Source: Stieleria marina (GTDB lineage Bacteria; Planctomycetota; Planctomycetia; Pirellulales; Pirellulaceae). From it: a stretch of DNA of 64,000 bases. Every line of letters starts with the position of its first letter. The first letter of the stretch is position 1. A program made the translations under genes and the position numbers. This document shows positions 9,861 through 19,453 of this stretch, piece after piece. Below the pieces are notes generated by a model. That model did no database searches and had not been told where the DNA came from. It saw only the letters and a program-made list of their open reading frames with translations. The DNA is taken from NCBI GenBank assembly GCA_007741555.1, contig CP036526.1:3472001-3536000 (forward strand), in the 5' to 3' direction.

Positions 9861-11501
9861 ATGCCCGAAACAATGTGCAACCGAAGAACGCTAGGCCGCC
9901 GCATAACAATCTGCGGCCGAAAATTTCGCGTCTCCCTCACCGGATCGTCCCTGTACGGAATCGTCTTGTACCCAATCGTCCTGTCTCTGGCGGCGTTAAT
10001 GTGCTGGCAGGAGCCCGTCGCTGGGCAATCGGGCCCGCAATCCGGCCCGCAAGCCCCGCCTAGCTCCCAGGCCGATTCAGCGTCGCTCGTTTCGCGTCAG
10101 CAGCCCAACGTGCTGTTCATCTTTCTGGATGACTATGGCTGGCGTGATTGCGGGTTCATGGGGTCGGATTTCTACGAAACCCCGCATCTGGACAAACTGG
10201 CTCGCGGTGGCATGGTTTTTACGGACGCTTACGCAGGCGCCGCCAATTGTGCTCCTTCACGCGCATGTCTGCTTTCGGGCCAATACACTCCACGTCACGA
10301 AATCTACAACGTCGGTACCGAAGCTCGAGGTAACCCCAAGTATCGCAAACTACAGCACATTCCCGGCACTGACACGCTGTCGACCGACGTCATCACCTGG
10401 GCCCAGGTCGCTCAAGACGCCGGGTACGAAACTGCCACGATCGGCAAATGGCATCTTAGCGATGATCCGCTTCCGTACGGTTTCGACTTCAACTTTGCAG
10501 GAACTCACAGCGGAAGCCCTCCCAAAGGCTACTTTCCGCCTCATCCCAAAGCTCCCGGTCTTGGCGACGCGCCTGCCGACGAATACTTGACCGACCGTCT
10601 GACCGATGAATCGATTGCGTTCATTGATCGAAACCAATCCAAGCCCTGGTTGCTGTACCTGACGCACTTCGCCGTGCACACGCCGCTGCAAGCGAAAGCA
10701 TCTTTGACACAAAAGTACGAACAGAAAACCAAAGGGGAACTTCATGATCACGCCGTGATGGCAGCAATGATCCAAAGCGTCGACGATGGTGTCGGTAAGA
10801 TTGTCGCTGCTCTACGGGAACGCAATTTGACCCACAAGACTGCGATCGTGTTCACGTCCGACAACGGAGGCTACGGCCCGGCAACATCGATGGCTCCGTT
10901 GAAAGGCTACAAAGGGACGTACTACGAAGGCGGCATTCGCGAACCATTCTTTGTCAACTGGCCCGGAGTCGTTCAACCCGGTACGAAGTGCGCCGCGCCG
11001 ATATCGAATGTCGATTTGTATCCCACCTTTTGTGACATCATCGGAGCCGATTTGCCGACCGGTCAACCTTGTGACGGCGTCAGTCTGATGCCGCTACTGC
11101 GAGGAGAGCTCGCATCGATGGAAAATGGTTTGGCAGATCGAGCCTTGTTTTGGCACTTTCCCGCGTACCTACAAAGCTATGCGAGAACCGACCAGCAGCG
11201 TGACGTCCTTTTTCGTTCGCGACCGTGCACGATCATGCGCGTGGGCAACTGGAAATTGCATGAGTATTTCGAGGACGGAGGTCTGGAACTTTACAACTTA
11301 AAAAACGATCCAGGCGAACAGACCAATCTCGCCGAATCTCATCCAGCAAGACGGGATGAACTTCATGCTCGCATGCAACAATGGCGTTCTGACATCGATG
11401 CTCCCGTCCCGACTGAGCCCAATTTGAAGTACGACGCAAACGCGGACGCCAAAGCACGGTTGAGCAAGTCGCGAAAAAACAAACGGCGAAAAGCCGGCTA
11501 G
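9861..11501 (+). CDS. Type I sulfatase (exported)
   Basis: 546 residues. A basic N-terminus and hydrophobic stretch (~31-50) suggest export. The sulfatase core starts with NVLFIFLDDYGWRD (metal-binding Asp pair). C130-A-P-S-R134 is the CxPSR motif whose cysteine is converted to formylglycine. GKWHLSDDP carries the conserved Lys/His pair, and IVFTSDNGG supplies the C-terminal metal ligands. Such enzymes remove sulfate esters from polysaccharides outside the cytoplasm, but the substrate cannot be read from sequence. The C-terminal ~20 residues are Lys/Arg-rich. A GC hairpin follows at 11509-11529. Confidence 0.93.
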   Translation: MPETMCNRRTLGRRITICGRKFRVSLTGSSLYGIVLYPIVLSLAALMCWQEPVAGQSGPQSGPQAPPSSQADSASLVSRQQPNVLFIFLDDYGWRDCGFMGSDFYETPHLDKLARGGMVFTDAYAGAANCAPSRACLLSGQYTPRHEIYNVGTEARGNPKYRKLQHIPGTDTLSTDVITWAQVAQDAGYETATIGKWHLSDDPLPYGFDFNFAGTHSGSPPKGYFPPHPKAPGLGDAPADEYLTDRLTDESIAFIDRNQSKPWLLYLTHFAVHTPLQAKASLTQKYEQKTKGELHDHAVMAAMIQSVDDGVGKIVAALRERNLTHKTAIVFTSDNGGYGPATSMAPLKGYKGTYYEGGIREPFFVNWPGVVQPGTKCAAPISNVDLYPTFCDIIGADLPTGQPCDGVSLMPLLRGELASMENGLADRALFWHFPAYLQSYARTDQQRDVLFRSRPCTIMRVGNWKLHEYFEDGGLELYNLKNDPGEQTNLAESHPARRDELHARMQQWRSDIDAPVPTEPNLKYDANADAKARLSKSRKNKRRKAG

Positions 11502-11508
11502 CGACAGT

Positions 11509-11529
11509 GCTCGTGACGCGAACACGAGC
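11509..11529 (+). terminator. Hairpin after sulfatase gene
   Basis: GCTCGTG and CACGAGC form a perfect 7-bp stem with a 7-base loop, starting 8 bases after the stop. There is no T tract, so termination is only suggested. Confidence 0.4.
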
Positions 11530-11915
11530 GATCACAACGTCTGCTGATTGTTGCAACATTGATCATAGTGTCTGCCACCGCATTCTCTCACCGCTGGTTC
11601 GAATCTTGCCAGAGTTGGTTGTGCACGCGTTCCCGTTTCGCCGCGAACAACGTGTCGCAGCAAGCGTGTCCCAACAAGAACGTACAGCAGTCGGTTTTCC
11701 TTCGGATCAAAAACGGCGGCTCGGCACTCTCTGAATGCCCGGCGTTTGGGTGTGGAAGTCTACCGGTTGTGCGGCCTGGCGCTGGAGGGCGCACGAACGT
11801 TGAAGTCGATACGACCATAACAACGATAACAACCCATGGAGAGCGAGTATTCAGATCCATCTACAGCCGCCAGTTCACACAACTTCGCTTTTGAAGGCGA
11901 CTGAGGGAGGTGTCT
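11530..11915. other. Region upstream of the export operon, no gene seen
   Basis: No convincing coding frame. It must hold the promoter of the following operon, but no clear -35/-10 pair is visible. The strong ribosome site GAGGGAGG at 11903-11910 decides the next start. Confidence 0.4.
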
Positions 11916-14909
11916 GTGCAATTTTCAATTCCCAAACGACGCCTCGGCCTCGCGTTGCTTGCAATTGCAGGCCCGATCATAGCCGGGTGCTCACAAAGCC
12001 AGCATCGGCTTAATGCTGACAAAGACGCATACTGCGCAATCGCTCAGCGAAACGGCGACCCCCGGTGGGCGGCGTCGGATGTCGGTATCGACATGGATTC
12101 ACGAAGTCGATATTTCGACCCCTTCGATCCCGATTGCTCGCCGATGCCAGTCGACGATCCGGCATCGCATCAGTACATGCACTGCGTCGACGGTAAAAAA
12201 GGCTGGGAGCACTGGGGCGACAATGGCGTTCGCTCCGATTTGGAAAATCCACAGTGGCGTGTGCGACTGACCGAGTACGCGGAAATCACCGATGACAATG
12301 CGGTCCGACTGGACGTCGATTCGGCAGTCCAACTTGCGTATGTTCATTCTCCGCTGCACCAAAGAAATCTCGAAACACTCTACCTGACGTCGTTGGATGT
12401 CACGGGCGAGCGGTTCCGTTTGGACACCCAGTTCTTTGGCGGTAACAGCTTGGATTACAACCACCAGGGAAGATCAGCACCGGCAACGATTGCGTTCAAT
12501 CCCGTCCTGAATCAGTACGACGTCATCGGGCCGTTTGGTATTAACGAAAGCAATCGACTTAACGTTACCAGTGATATCGAAGCGAAACGGCGTTTCGCAA
12601 CCGCAGGCGAAGTACTGGTCGGTTTTGCAAACTCGTTTGCGTTTGAATTCACGGGCAACGACGTTAGTCTGGCAAGTTCGATCGCCAATTTCTCTTTTAT
12701 CCAACCACTGCTCCGAGGCGCTGGCCGCGACGTCGCTCTGGAACAACTGACGCTGAGCGAACGCAGATTGCTGGCGAACCTACGTGCGTACAGTCAGTTT
12801 CGGCAAGGATTCTTTACTCAGATCGTGATCGGTGAACTGGGCGTCACGGGGCCGCAGCGCGGCGGACTGAGCACCAGTCTGCAGTCGTTTTCAGGTGTCG
12901 GCGGAGTCAATGGATACCTCGGTCTGTTGCAACAATCGCAGCAGATTCGTAACACCGAAGGCAATCTGCGGCTGCAGTTGCGAACGCTCGAACGATTGGA
13001 AGCTCTGTACGACAACGAATTGATCGACATCGTGCAAGTGGATCAGTTCCGACAGAACATCGAAGTCACTCGAGCCAACCTGCTGGACCAGACGAACAGC
13101 TTGGAGCTGGCGATCGACAATTACAAGACACAAATCCTGGGACTGCCTGCGGACTTGCCAGTCGATCTGGACGAAGAACTTGTTCAGCAGTTTCAGCTCT
13201 TTCCCATCGAATCCACGTCGCTGCTGGTGTCGCTGTTGAAATTGCAGGATCGTATCGGTGAAATTGGTGAACTCTCTGATCTCGCGACGCGAGTCGAAAT
13301 CCTTGACGAAAAACTGTCGACCTTGTCGAAACAGAATTTCTCCGACGTCGATCGCACGCTACGACGACTGCAAACCCTGGTGGAAAACGCTGCCAAACGT
13401 GCTCGTTTGGTCGACGCTTTGCAGGACGAAGAACCTGGCCAGCTGTCACAGCAACTTAGCGACGCGACAAAGCGGTTGGAGACCATCATTGACTCGCTGA
13501 CGGAATCCAATTTTGCTGACACGATTGTGAAGGAGTCGCGAGGGTTTTCCGAGATGCTTTCGGGGTGCCAAACCGTGCTTGAGCAATCCGATGCAAATGA
13601 TTTGTCAAGGGAACCCGAGCAATTCCTTCATGATGTTCAGCAGCTAGTCGACCCCGTGCGTGAATTGTTTTCTAGTGCGCGAAGTGATCTGCAACGTTTG
13701 GAAGAAGTCGCCCCAGAACGACAACGCAGTATGAACGCCGACGAAAAGGCTCGGTTCAAGCGTGATCGAGAAAGGCTGAACGAGCGGCTTGATGAACTGG
13801 AAAACGGCGAATCGGGATTCGATGTTGCGGTCCAACAGCTCAAAGAACTCCGTGAATCGTACTCGGCAAAGAATCGCCTTCAAACGATTCGCGGTCTAAC
13901 CGCTTGGGTCCAGTCCTACCTGCAATTGGTGGAACGTCTCTCCCTTATCCCAGCGCAAGCACGGTTGGAAGTCATCGGCGTTGACGAAGTTGATCTGGAA
14001 CCCGAAGCGGCGTTCCAAATCGCGCTGGACAATCGATTGGACTTCATGAATGGTCGCGCAGCCTTGGTGGATAGTTGGCGGGCGATTCAGGTTGCTGCCG
14101 ACGCGTTGCAGTCCGACTTGACCATCACGGCCAACGGAGACGTTCGTACTGCAAGAAACAATCCGGTTGATTTTCGTGGTTCGACAAGCCGACTGCGGCT
14201 AGGCATTGAATTTGACGCACCGTTGGCGCGATTGCTGGAACGAAATGGGTACCGGGAATCTCTGATTCAATACCAACGCAATCGGCGAAACCTGATTCAG
14301 TCTCAAGATTCACTGCAGAAAGGAATTCGAGCCCTGTTGCGAACCCTTCAGCAGCGACGACTGCAGTTGGAAATCCAACGACGTGCTGTCACCATTTCGC
14401 TTCGCCGCGTCGATCAAACGCAGTTGTCGTTACTGACTCCGCCGCCCCAGGTTCAGCCTGGTGCACGTCCGCAAATCAACCCGACGACTGCGATCAATTT
14501 GCTGAGCGCCCAGGGCGCGCTCCAGACTTCGCAGAATAGTTTCTTGGCCGCTTGGCTGAACTACTACGCGACACGTCTTCGTTTGTACCGCGAACTGGGC
14601 GTCATGCAGCTGGATACGTCCGGACGCTGGATCGAAACTGCGGTCGACTTCGCAGTGGCAAACGATTCCGAAACGACGGATTCTCTTGCACCGCCAATTC
14701 CTGTCGATCCTGTTCCGGGCGATGACCTGGAACTTGATTTTCCGCGCCAGGTCAATGAACTAGAGTTCGGGCAGCGTCTCCCGCCAAGCCAGGACACCGG
14801 GAGAGCTGCGTTAGCGGATCAGCCTGCCGCATTGGACGGTTGGTCAACTGATCGCATTGGGCATCCTCCCGTTCACGTGGCCGAAAATCGGCATGCAACG
14901 ACAAAATAG
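11916..14909 (+). CDS. TolC-type outer-membrane efflux lipoprotein with a long inserted coiled coil
   Basis: About 997 residues, roughly twice the usual TolC-family length. I chose GTG 11916 because the ribosome site GAGGGAGG (11903-11910) lies 5 bases upstream; GTG 11910 overlaps that site. The N-terminus ends in the lipobox IIAGC, so it is probably a lipoprotein. The first efflux repeat (LDVDSAVQLAYVHSPLHQRNLETLYL... SFIQPLLRGAGRDVALEQLTLSERRLL) and the second (LEPEAAFQIALDNRLDFMNGRAALVDSWRAIQVAADAL) are separated by a large charged helical segment (about residues 430-680, LQDRIGEIGELSDL... RLNERLDELENGE). It is the first gene of an export operon with three adaptors and a MacB-type transporter. 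Confidence 0.88.
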   Translation: MQFSIPKRRLGLALLAIAGPIIAGCSQSQHRLNADKDAYCAIAQRNGDPRWAASDVGIDMDSRSRYFDPFDPDCSPMPVDDPASHQYMHCVDGKKGWEHWGDNGVRSDLENPQWRVRLTEYAEITDDNAVRLDVDSAVQLAYVHSPLHQRNLETLYLTSLDVTGERFRLDTQFFGGNSLDYNHQGRSAPATIAFNPVLNQYDVIGPFGINESNRLNVTSDIEAKRRFATAGEVLVGFANSFAFEFTGNDVSLASSIANFSFIQPLLRGAGRDVALEQLTLSERRLLANLRAYSQFRQGFFTQIVIGELGVTGPQRGGLSTSLQSFSGVGGVNGYLGLLQQSQQIRNTEGNLRLQLRTLERLEALYDNELIDIVQVDQFRQNIEVTRANLLDQTNSLELAIDNYKTQILGLPADLPVDLDEELVQQFQLFPIESTSLLVSLLKLQDRIGEIGELSDLATRVEILDEKLSTLSKQNFSDVDRTLRRLQTLVENAAKRARLVDALQDEEPGQLSQQLSDATKRLETIIDSLTESNFADTIVKESRGFSEMLSGCQTVLEQSDANDLSREPEQFLHDVQQLVDPVRELFSSARSDLQRLEEVAPERQRSMNADEKARFKRDRERLNERLDELENGESGFDVAVQQLKELRESYSAKNRLQTIRGLTAWVQSYLQLVERLSLIPAQARLEVIGVDEVDLEPEAAFQIALDNRLDFMNGRAALVDSWRAIQVAADALQSDLTITANGDVRTARNNPVDFRGSTSRLRLGIEFDAPLARLLERNGYRESLIQYQRNRRNLIQSQDSLQKGIRALLRTLQQRRLQLEIQRRAVTISLRRVDQTQLSLLTPPPQVQPGARPQINPTTAINLLSAQGALQTSQNSFLAAWLNYYATRLRLYRELGVMQLDTSGRWIETAVDFAVANDSETTDSLAPPIPVDPVPGDDLELDFPRQVNELEFGQRLPPSQDTGRAALADQPAALDGWSTDRIGHPPVHVAENRHATTK

Positions 14910-15167
14910 GCCAGGTCGGCATTTTCGGTTGGTCCAAAACGTTGGTCCCACTGGGGGGCAGGTGCTCGTCCAGGCTCGTTCCCGCGACGGCCTGCTTGCC
15001 AGGCTCGCCTTTGCAAACCCAGGAGTCAGAGCTGGACTACAATACGTACCCAATAGCCGCCATGATTATCGGTTCGACCAACTTCGACTACCGCCGAATT
15101 AGAGTCCGATACTATCTCTTCCTCCTCTGAAGCCAATCGCCAGCCTGACGGCAATTCCAAAGATCGC

Positions 15168-16571
15168 GTGTTCGTGCGCGTTCCGGTCGTCATCGGACTG
15201 ATTGCGATCGTCGGGAGTGCCGCCGCTGTCTCGCTGGCTCCGAGTCAGGCATCGGATCAGGATGCTTACTTGACTCACACGATCGGTCGCGGAAAGCTGA
15301 CGGTATCGGTCACCGAACAGGGCACGGTCGAAAGCTCGAACAATACCGAGATCAAGTGCAAAGTCCGCGGGTTCAGTTTGGTGACTTACGTTGTCCCAGC
15401 GGGATCGGTCGTAAAGGTGGGGCAAGAGTTGGTGCGGCTTGATACGAAAGTCATCGAAGAGCAGCACAGTCTTACGAAAACCAATACGTTCATCGCCGAA
15501 GCCACGTTGGCGCAAACACAAGCGAATGTCGAAACGGCAAAGATCGCCATCGACGCTTACGAAAAGGGCAGGTTTCGCTCTCAGCTCCAAGGTTTGGAAA
15601 AGGAGCTTGCCGCGCACAAGCGGAATCTTCGGACTGCCCGCAAGATGTACCAGCGATCTGAGTCGCTTTTTCGCCAAGGATACGCCACCGATCTAGAAGT
15701 CGAGGGCAATGCCTTTACGGTGACACAGGCCGAATTGGAATTGAAGGTCAAAGAGACTGAGATCAAAGTTCTCAAAGACTTCACCCGACAGATGCAAATG
15801 GAATCGCTCAATGGCAACAAGATCGCAAGCGAATCCAAGCTTGCAGCCGACCAAGCGGGTTTGGCCATGGAAGTCAAACGTCGCGATCGCGCAGCGGAAG
15901 AGCTCAACGATTGCGTGATCCGCGCGGAAAAGCCTGGGCTCGTCATCTACCCTTCTGCCGCGTCATGGAAAACGACGCCCGACATTACCGAGGGCGCGTC
16001 GGTCCGCAAGGATCAAGTGCTGCTACTGATGCCGGACCTTACGCAGATGCAAGTCAAACTGGGAATCCATGAATCGGTGATCGACCGCGTTCGTCCCGGA
16101 CTCAAAGCAATCGTGACGCTGCCCGATCGGACACTCGAAGCGACCGTGTCCGAAGTCGCTTCGGTGACCAAGCCAGCCGGATGGTGGACGGGCAATGTTG
16201 TCAAATACGACACCGTGATCGATCTGCCCTCTGACGAAGGGCTTAAGCCAGGCATGAGTGCGGAAGTCGACGTCATTCTGGCGGTCCATGAAAATGTCGT
16301 GACCATTCCGGTAGCCGCCGTCGTTGAAACGGAAGAGGGTGAGTTTTGTTGGGTGCAATCCACCGGCGGACCTCAGAAACGAATCTTGCAACTTGGTGAC
16401 AGCAACGATGTTTTCATCGAGGTCATCGCAGGGCTCAACGAGGGAGAAGAGGTGATCTTGAATCCGACGGCCTTGATCGAAGAGGCGGAAGAAGAGGCGA
16501 GATCGACTCTCTCTCAAAGTCGGCCATCAGGCGATAGCCAGGATGTTCCCGAAGCGATCGAGGCGGAATGA
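15168..16571 (+). CDS. HlyD/MacA-type periplasmic adaptor 1
   Basis: 467 residues from GTG 15168; no ATG lies upstream in the open frame. A membrane anchor (VVIGLIAIVGSAAAVSL) is followed by a lipoyl half-motif (VPAGSVVKVGQELVRLD), a helical hairpin (~100-235), the second lipoyl half with beta-barrel (CVIRAEKPGLVIYP... ASVRKDQVLLLMPDLTQMQVKLGIHESVIDRVRPG), and a membrane-proximal domain. It would link the inner-membrane transporter to the TolC-type channel. It is clearly paralogous to the next two genes: TEQGTVESSNNTEIKCKVRG and LLLMPDLTQMQVK recur almost unchanged. It ends in an ATGA overlap with adaptor 2. Confidence 0.9.
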   Translation: MFVRVPVVIGLIAIVGSAAAVSLAPSQASDQDAYLTHTIGRGKLTVSVTEQGTVESSNNTEIKCKVRGFSLVTYVVPAGSVVKVGQELVRLDTKVIEEQHSLTKTNTFIAEATLAQTQANVETAKIAIDAYEKGRFRSQLQGLEKELAAHKRNLRTARKMYQRSESLFRQGYATDLEVEGNAFTVTQAELELKVKETEIKVLKDFTRQMQMESLNGNKIASESKLAADQAGLAMEVKRRDRAAEELNDCVIRAEKPGLVIYPSAASWKTTPDITEGASVRKDQVLLLMPDLTQMQVKLGIHESVIDRVRPGLKAIVTLPDRTLEATVSEVASVTKPAGWWTGNVVKYDTVIDLPSDEGLKPGMSAEVDVILAVHENVVTIPVAAVVETEEGEFCWVQSTGGPQKRILQLGDSNDVFIEVIAGLNEGEEVILNPTALIEEAEEEARSTLSQSRPSGDSQDVPEAIEAE

Positions 16572-17935
16572 TGAAGATCGCTGCGTTCTTTGTTGTAGTC
16601 GCCACGTTGGCCGTGACCGCTGTTTCGCTGTTGCCTGGCAATGACGCTGCGTCGACCGCCAACCACGGGGCGACTCACACCGTGACGCGAGGCGAACTTG
16701 TCGTTGCGCTGACCGAGCAAGGCACCCTGGAAAGTTCTAACAATACCGAAGTCAAATGTCGGGTGCGCGGTGACAGCACGATTACGTTTGTGATTGAAAG
16801 CGGCACACAGGTTCAACCAGGCGACGTGTTGGTGCGATTGGAAACGCTTGCGATTGAAGAAGAAATCAGCGAGCGGACCAAGTTCTATCACCTGGCAGAA
16901 GCTCAGGTGGCTCGGTCTGCGGCGGATGTTGCTCGTGCGAAGCTTGCGATTTCGGAATACGAGCAGGGGCGCTTTGTTTCGGAATTGGCCACGCTGCAAA
17001 AGAATCTTGCGATCGCCGAATCATCGCTGCTAAATGCCAAGAATCGGCTGGAGCATTCCGAGATGTTGTCGCGAAGCGAATACGCAAACGAGTTGGAGCT
17101 GGAAGAAAAGGAGTTTGCTGTCTCGCAGGCCAAACTTACCGTCGGTCTCACGAAAACGCAGATCGACGTGTTACAGAACTTCACAAAGAAAGAAGAACTG
17201 GTGCGGCTGCAAGGAGACTTGAAAGCCGCCAAGGCCACGCACGAAGCAAACGTCGAACGATCACTTGCCGACAAGAATCGTCTGCAACGCGCTAAAGAAG
17301 AACTTGGGTATTGCACGATCGTGGCCGAACGAGCGGGCTTGGTAATCTATCCAACGGGCGAAGCATGGAAAAATGCGCCCGAGATCGAAGAGGGCGCGAC
17401 GGTACGCAAGGATCAGACGTTGTTATTGATGCCGGATCTGACGCAAATGCAGGTCAAGGTCGGCATCCATGAATCGGTGGTGGACCGAATGCGAACAGGC
17501 ATGGAAGCAAACGTCATTCTTAATCGTGCGTTGATCAATGCAGAAGTCACGTACGTCGCAGCCGTCGCCAAACCCGCGTCCTGGTGGACAGGGAACATCG
17601 TCAAATACGACGCAACGGTTTCGCTTCCCTCGGCGATCGGCATGCGACCTGGCATGAGTGCAGAAGTGGAAATTGTCATCGCGCGTCATGACGACGTTGT
17701 GACAATCCCTGCCGCCGCCTGTATCGAAACTCAAGCGGGATTTGCATGCTGGGTCCAAGGCGAATCAGGCGTGGAGCGCCGATCTCTGAAAGTAGGCGAC
17801 AGCAATGACATGTTCCTGGTCGTTCACGATGGGATCCAAGAGGGCGACGTTGCCATTTTGGATCCTTTGGCGAACGTCAAGGAAGCTCAGGTCGAAGCAG
17901 CAAATTCGTTGAAGGATTATAGGTCAATCTTGTAG
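16568..17935 (+). CDS. HlyD/MacA-type periplasmic adaptor 2
   Basis: 455 residues. ATG 16568 overlaps the preceding stop (ATGA), so translation is probably coupled; ATG 16571 is an equally possible start. The architecture matches adaptor 1: N-terminal hydrophobic anchor (IAAFFVVVATLAVTAVSLL), lipoyl halves around a helical hairpin (~90-225), then LLLMPDLTQMQVKVGIHESVVDRM and the KPASWWTGNIVKYDATVSLP segment. Sequence similarity to both neighbours points to tandem duplication. It would form part of the periplasmic bridge of a tripartite exporter. The stop is 18 bases before the longest possible frame of adaptor 3. Confidence 0.9.
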   Translation: MMKIAAFFVVVATLAVTAVSLLPGNDAASTANHGATHTVTRGELVVALTEQGTLESSNNTEVKCRVRGDSTITFVIESGTQVQPGDVLVRLETLAIEEEISERTKFYHLAEAQVARSAADVARAKLAISEYEQGRFVSELATLQKNLAIAESSLLNAKNRLEHSEMLSRSEYANELELEEKEFAVSQAKLTVGLTKTQIDVLQNFTKKEELVRLQGDLKAAKATHEANVERSLADKNRLQRAKEELGYCTIVAERAGLVIYPTGEAWKNAPEIEEGATVRKDQTLLLMPDLTQMQVKVGIHESVVDRMRTGMEANVILNRALINAEVTYVAAVAKPASWWTGNIVKYDATVSLPSAIGMRPGMSAEVEIVIARHDDVVTIPAAACIETQAGFACWVQGESGVERRSLKVGDSNDMFLVVHDGIQEGDVAILDPLANVKEAQVEAANSLKDYRSIL

Positions 17936-18025
17936 CGACATTCGTTCAAGATTTTGGCTCACGAGACTGGTGGCAAATTTGCCATCTCCATACGACGGAC
18001 ACAAACCACAGGAACCTCTTACGCC

Positions 18026-19453
18026 GTGAACGCGATTGATCGTCAATCCGAACCGAGCCGCCCATTCGCAGCGATGTCTTCCCTAGGGAAGCTGGCTGTC
18101 GGACTCGCGGTCGTTGGCGTGGGCGCCTGGGCGGCAGTTGCTCTTGCCGGACATTTCGGACAGTCCGAGCAACGCGTCGGCATGACGTACCGAGTGTCAC
18201 GCGGCGATCTCGTCGTCACCGTCAGTGAACAGGGCGTGTTGGAAAGTTCCGAGAACATCGAAATCAAATCCAAGGTTCGTGGATACAACGCGGTCCTGTG
18301 GATTGTCGACAGCGGCACGTTTGTGGAGGAAGGCGACGAATTGGTTCGCTTGGACGCTTTGTTCATTCAAGAGCAGGTCGACGAACGCACCAAGTACGCG
18401 AATTGGTCCCAGTCGGCTGCCGATCGTTCTGCAGCAAATTTCGCGAGATCCAAAATTGCAGTTGATGAATATGATCAAGGTCGGTTCCAGACCGATTTGA
18501 TGAGGCTTAAGAAAGATGTTGTCGTGGCAGAAGCCGCGGTGCAGAGCGCCAAAGATCGCGCCAGGCATGTCCGCCTGATGGCCGGCAGCGGTTACCTGAG
18601 CGAGCTGGAAGTTGAGGAACGCTATTTCGCGTTCAAACAGGCAGAGCTGAACGTGCAGCTCAAAAAGACGCAGCTGGAAGTGCTGGAAAACTACACGTAC
18701 AAGGAACAAATGCAGACACTCCGAGGCAACCTGACGTCGATTGAAGCGACACACCGAGCAAACGTGGAAAGAGCCGCAGCCGACAATTCACGCAGAGATC
18801 GGGCAGTGGAGGAATTGCAATACTGCGTGATTCGGGCAGAAAGTAGCGGGCTGGTGATCCATCCCGATGCCGCGAAATGGGAAACCGCTCCAATTGCCGA
18901 AGGCACCAATGTTCACAAGAATCAGGTACTGCTGCTGATGCCGAACTTGCAAAAAATGCAGGTAAAAGTGGGCGTGCATGAATCCGACGTGAAACGAGTC
19001 GCCATGGGGCAGCCTGTAGCGGTCACACTTCCCGAAAAAACTCTCGATGGTGTGGTCTCCGACGTCGCTTCCATTACCAAACCAGCGGGTTGGTGGACCG
19101 GAAACCAAGTGCGTTACGACACCCTGGTCTCGCTGCCACCGATCGACGGCCTGCGGCCAGGGACGAGCGCGGAAGTCGAGATTCAAGTGGCTCTGCACCA
19201 AGACGCTTTGCTGATTCCCGTCGCGTCCATCGTTGATCGCAACGATCAACATTTTTGCTGGGTGCAAACCTTAGCGGGCCCGCAACGACGGCAGATCGAA
19301 ACCGGCGACAGCAACGACGTCTTCACCATCGTTGAAAAGGGCTTAGATGAAGGCGACGCTGTGCTTTTGAATCCGACGGCTTACGAATCCCCCGTGGTCG
19401 ACGAGAACAACGCCGCAGTCGCGGAAGACTCCGAAAAGACTGAATCACTTTGA
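18026..19453 (+). CDS. HlyD/MacA-type periplasmic adaptor 3
   Basis: About 475 residues from GTG 18026, which has an AGGA ribosome site at 18010-18013; a TTG at 17954 would add 24 residues. Domain order is as in adaptors 1 and 2: anchor (LAVGLAVVGVGAWAAVALAG), lipoyl halves, helical hairpin, and LLLMPNLQKMQVKVGVHESDVKRV with KPAGWWTGNQVRYDTLVSLP. It is the third consecutive paralog. Its stop TGA overlaps the TTG start of the permease gene, which argues for coupled translation and a shared complex. Confidence 0.9.
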   Translation: MNAIDRQSEPSRPFAAMSSLGKLAVGLAVVGVGAWAAVALAGHFGQSEQRVGMTYRVSRGDLVVTVSEQGVLESSENIEIKSKVRGYNAVLWIVDSGTFVEEGDELVRLDALFIQEQVDERTKYANWSQSAADRSAANFARSKIAVDEYDQGRFQTDLMRLKKDVVVAEAAVQSAKDRARHVRLMAGSGYLSELEVEERYFAFKQAELNVQLKKTQLEVLENYTYKEQMQTLRGNLTSIEATHRANVERAAADNSRRDRAVEELQYCVIRAESSGLVIHPDAAKWETAPIAEGTNVHKNQVLLLMPNLQKMQVKVGVHESDVKRVAMGQPVAVTLPEKTLDGVVSDVASITKPAGWWTGNQVRYDTLVSLPPIDGLRPGTSAEVEIQVALHQDALLIPVASIVDRNDQHFCWVQTLAGPQRRQIETGDSNDVFTIVEKGLDEGDAVLLNPTAYESPVVDENNAAVAEDSEKTESL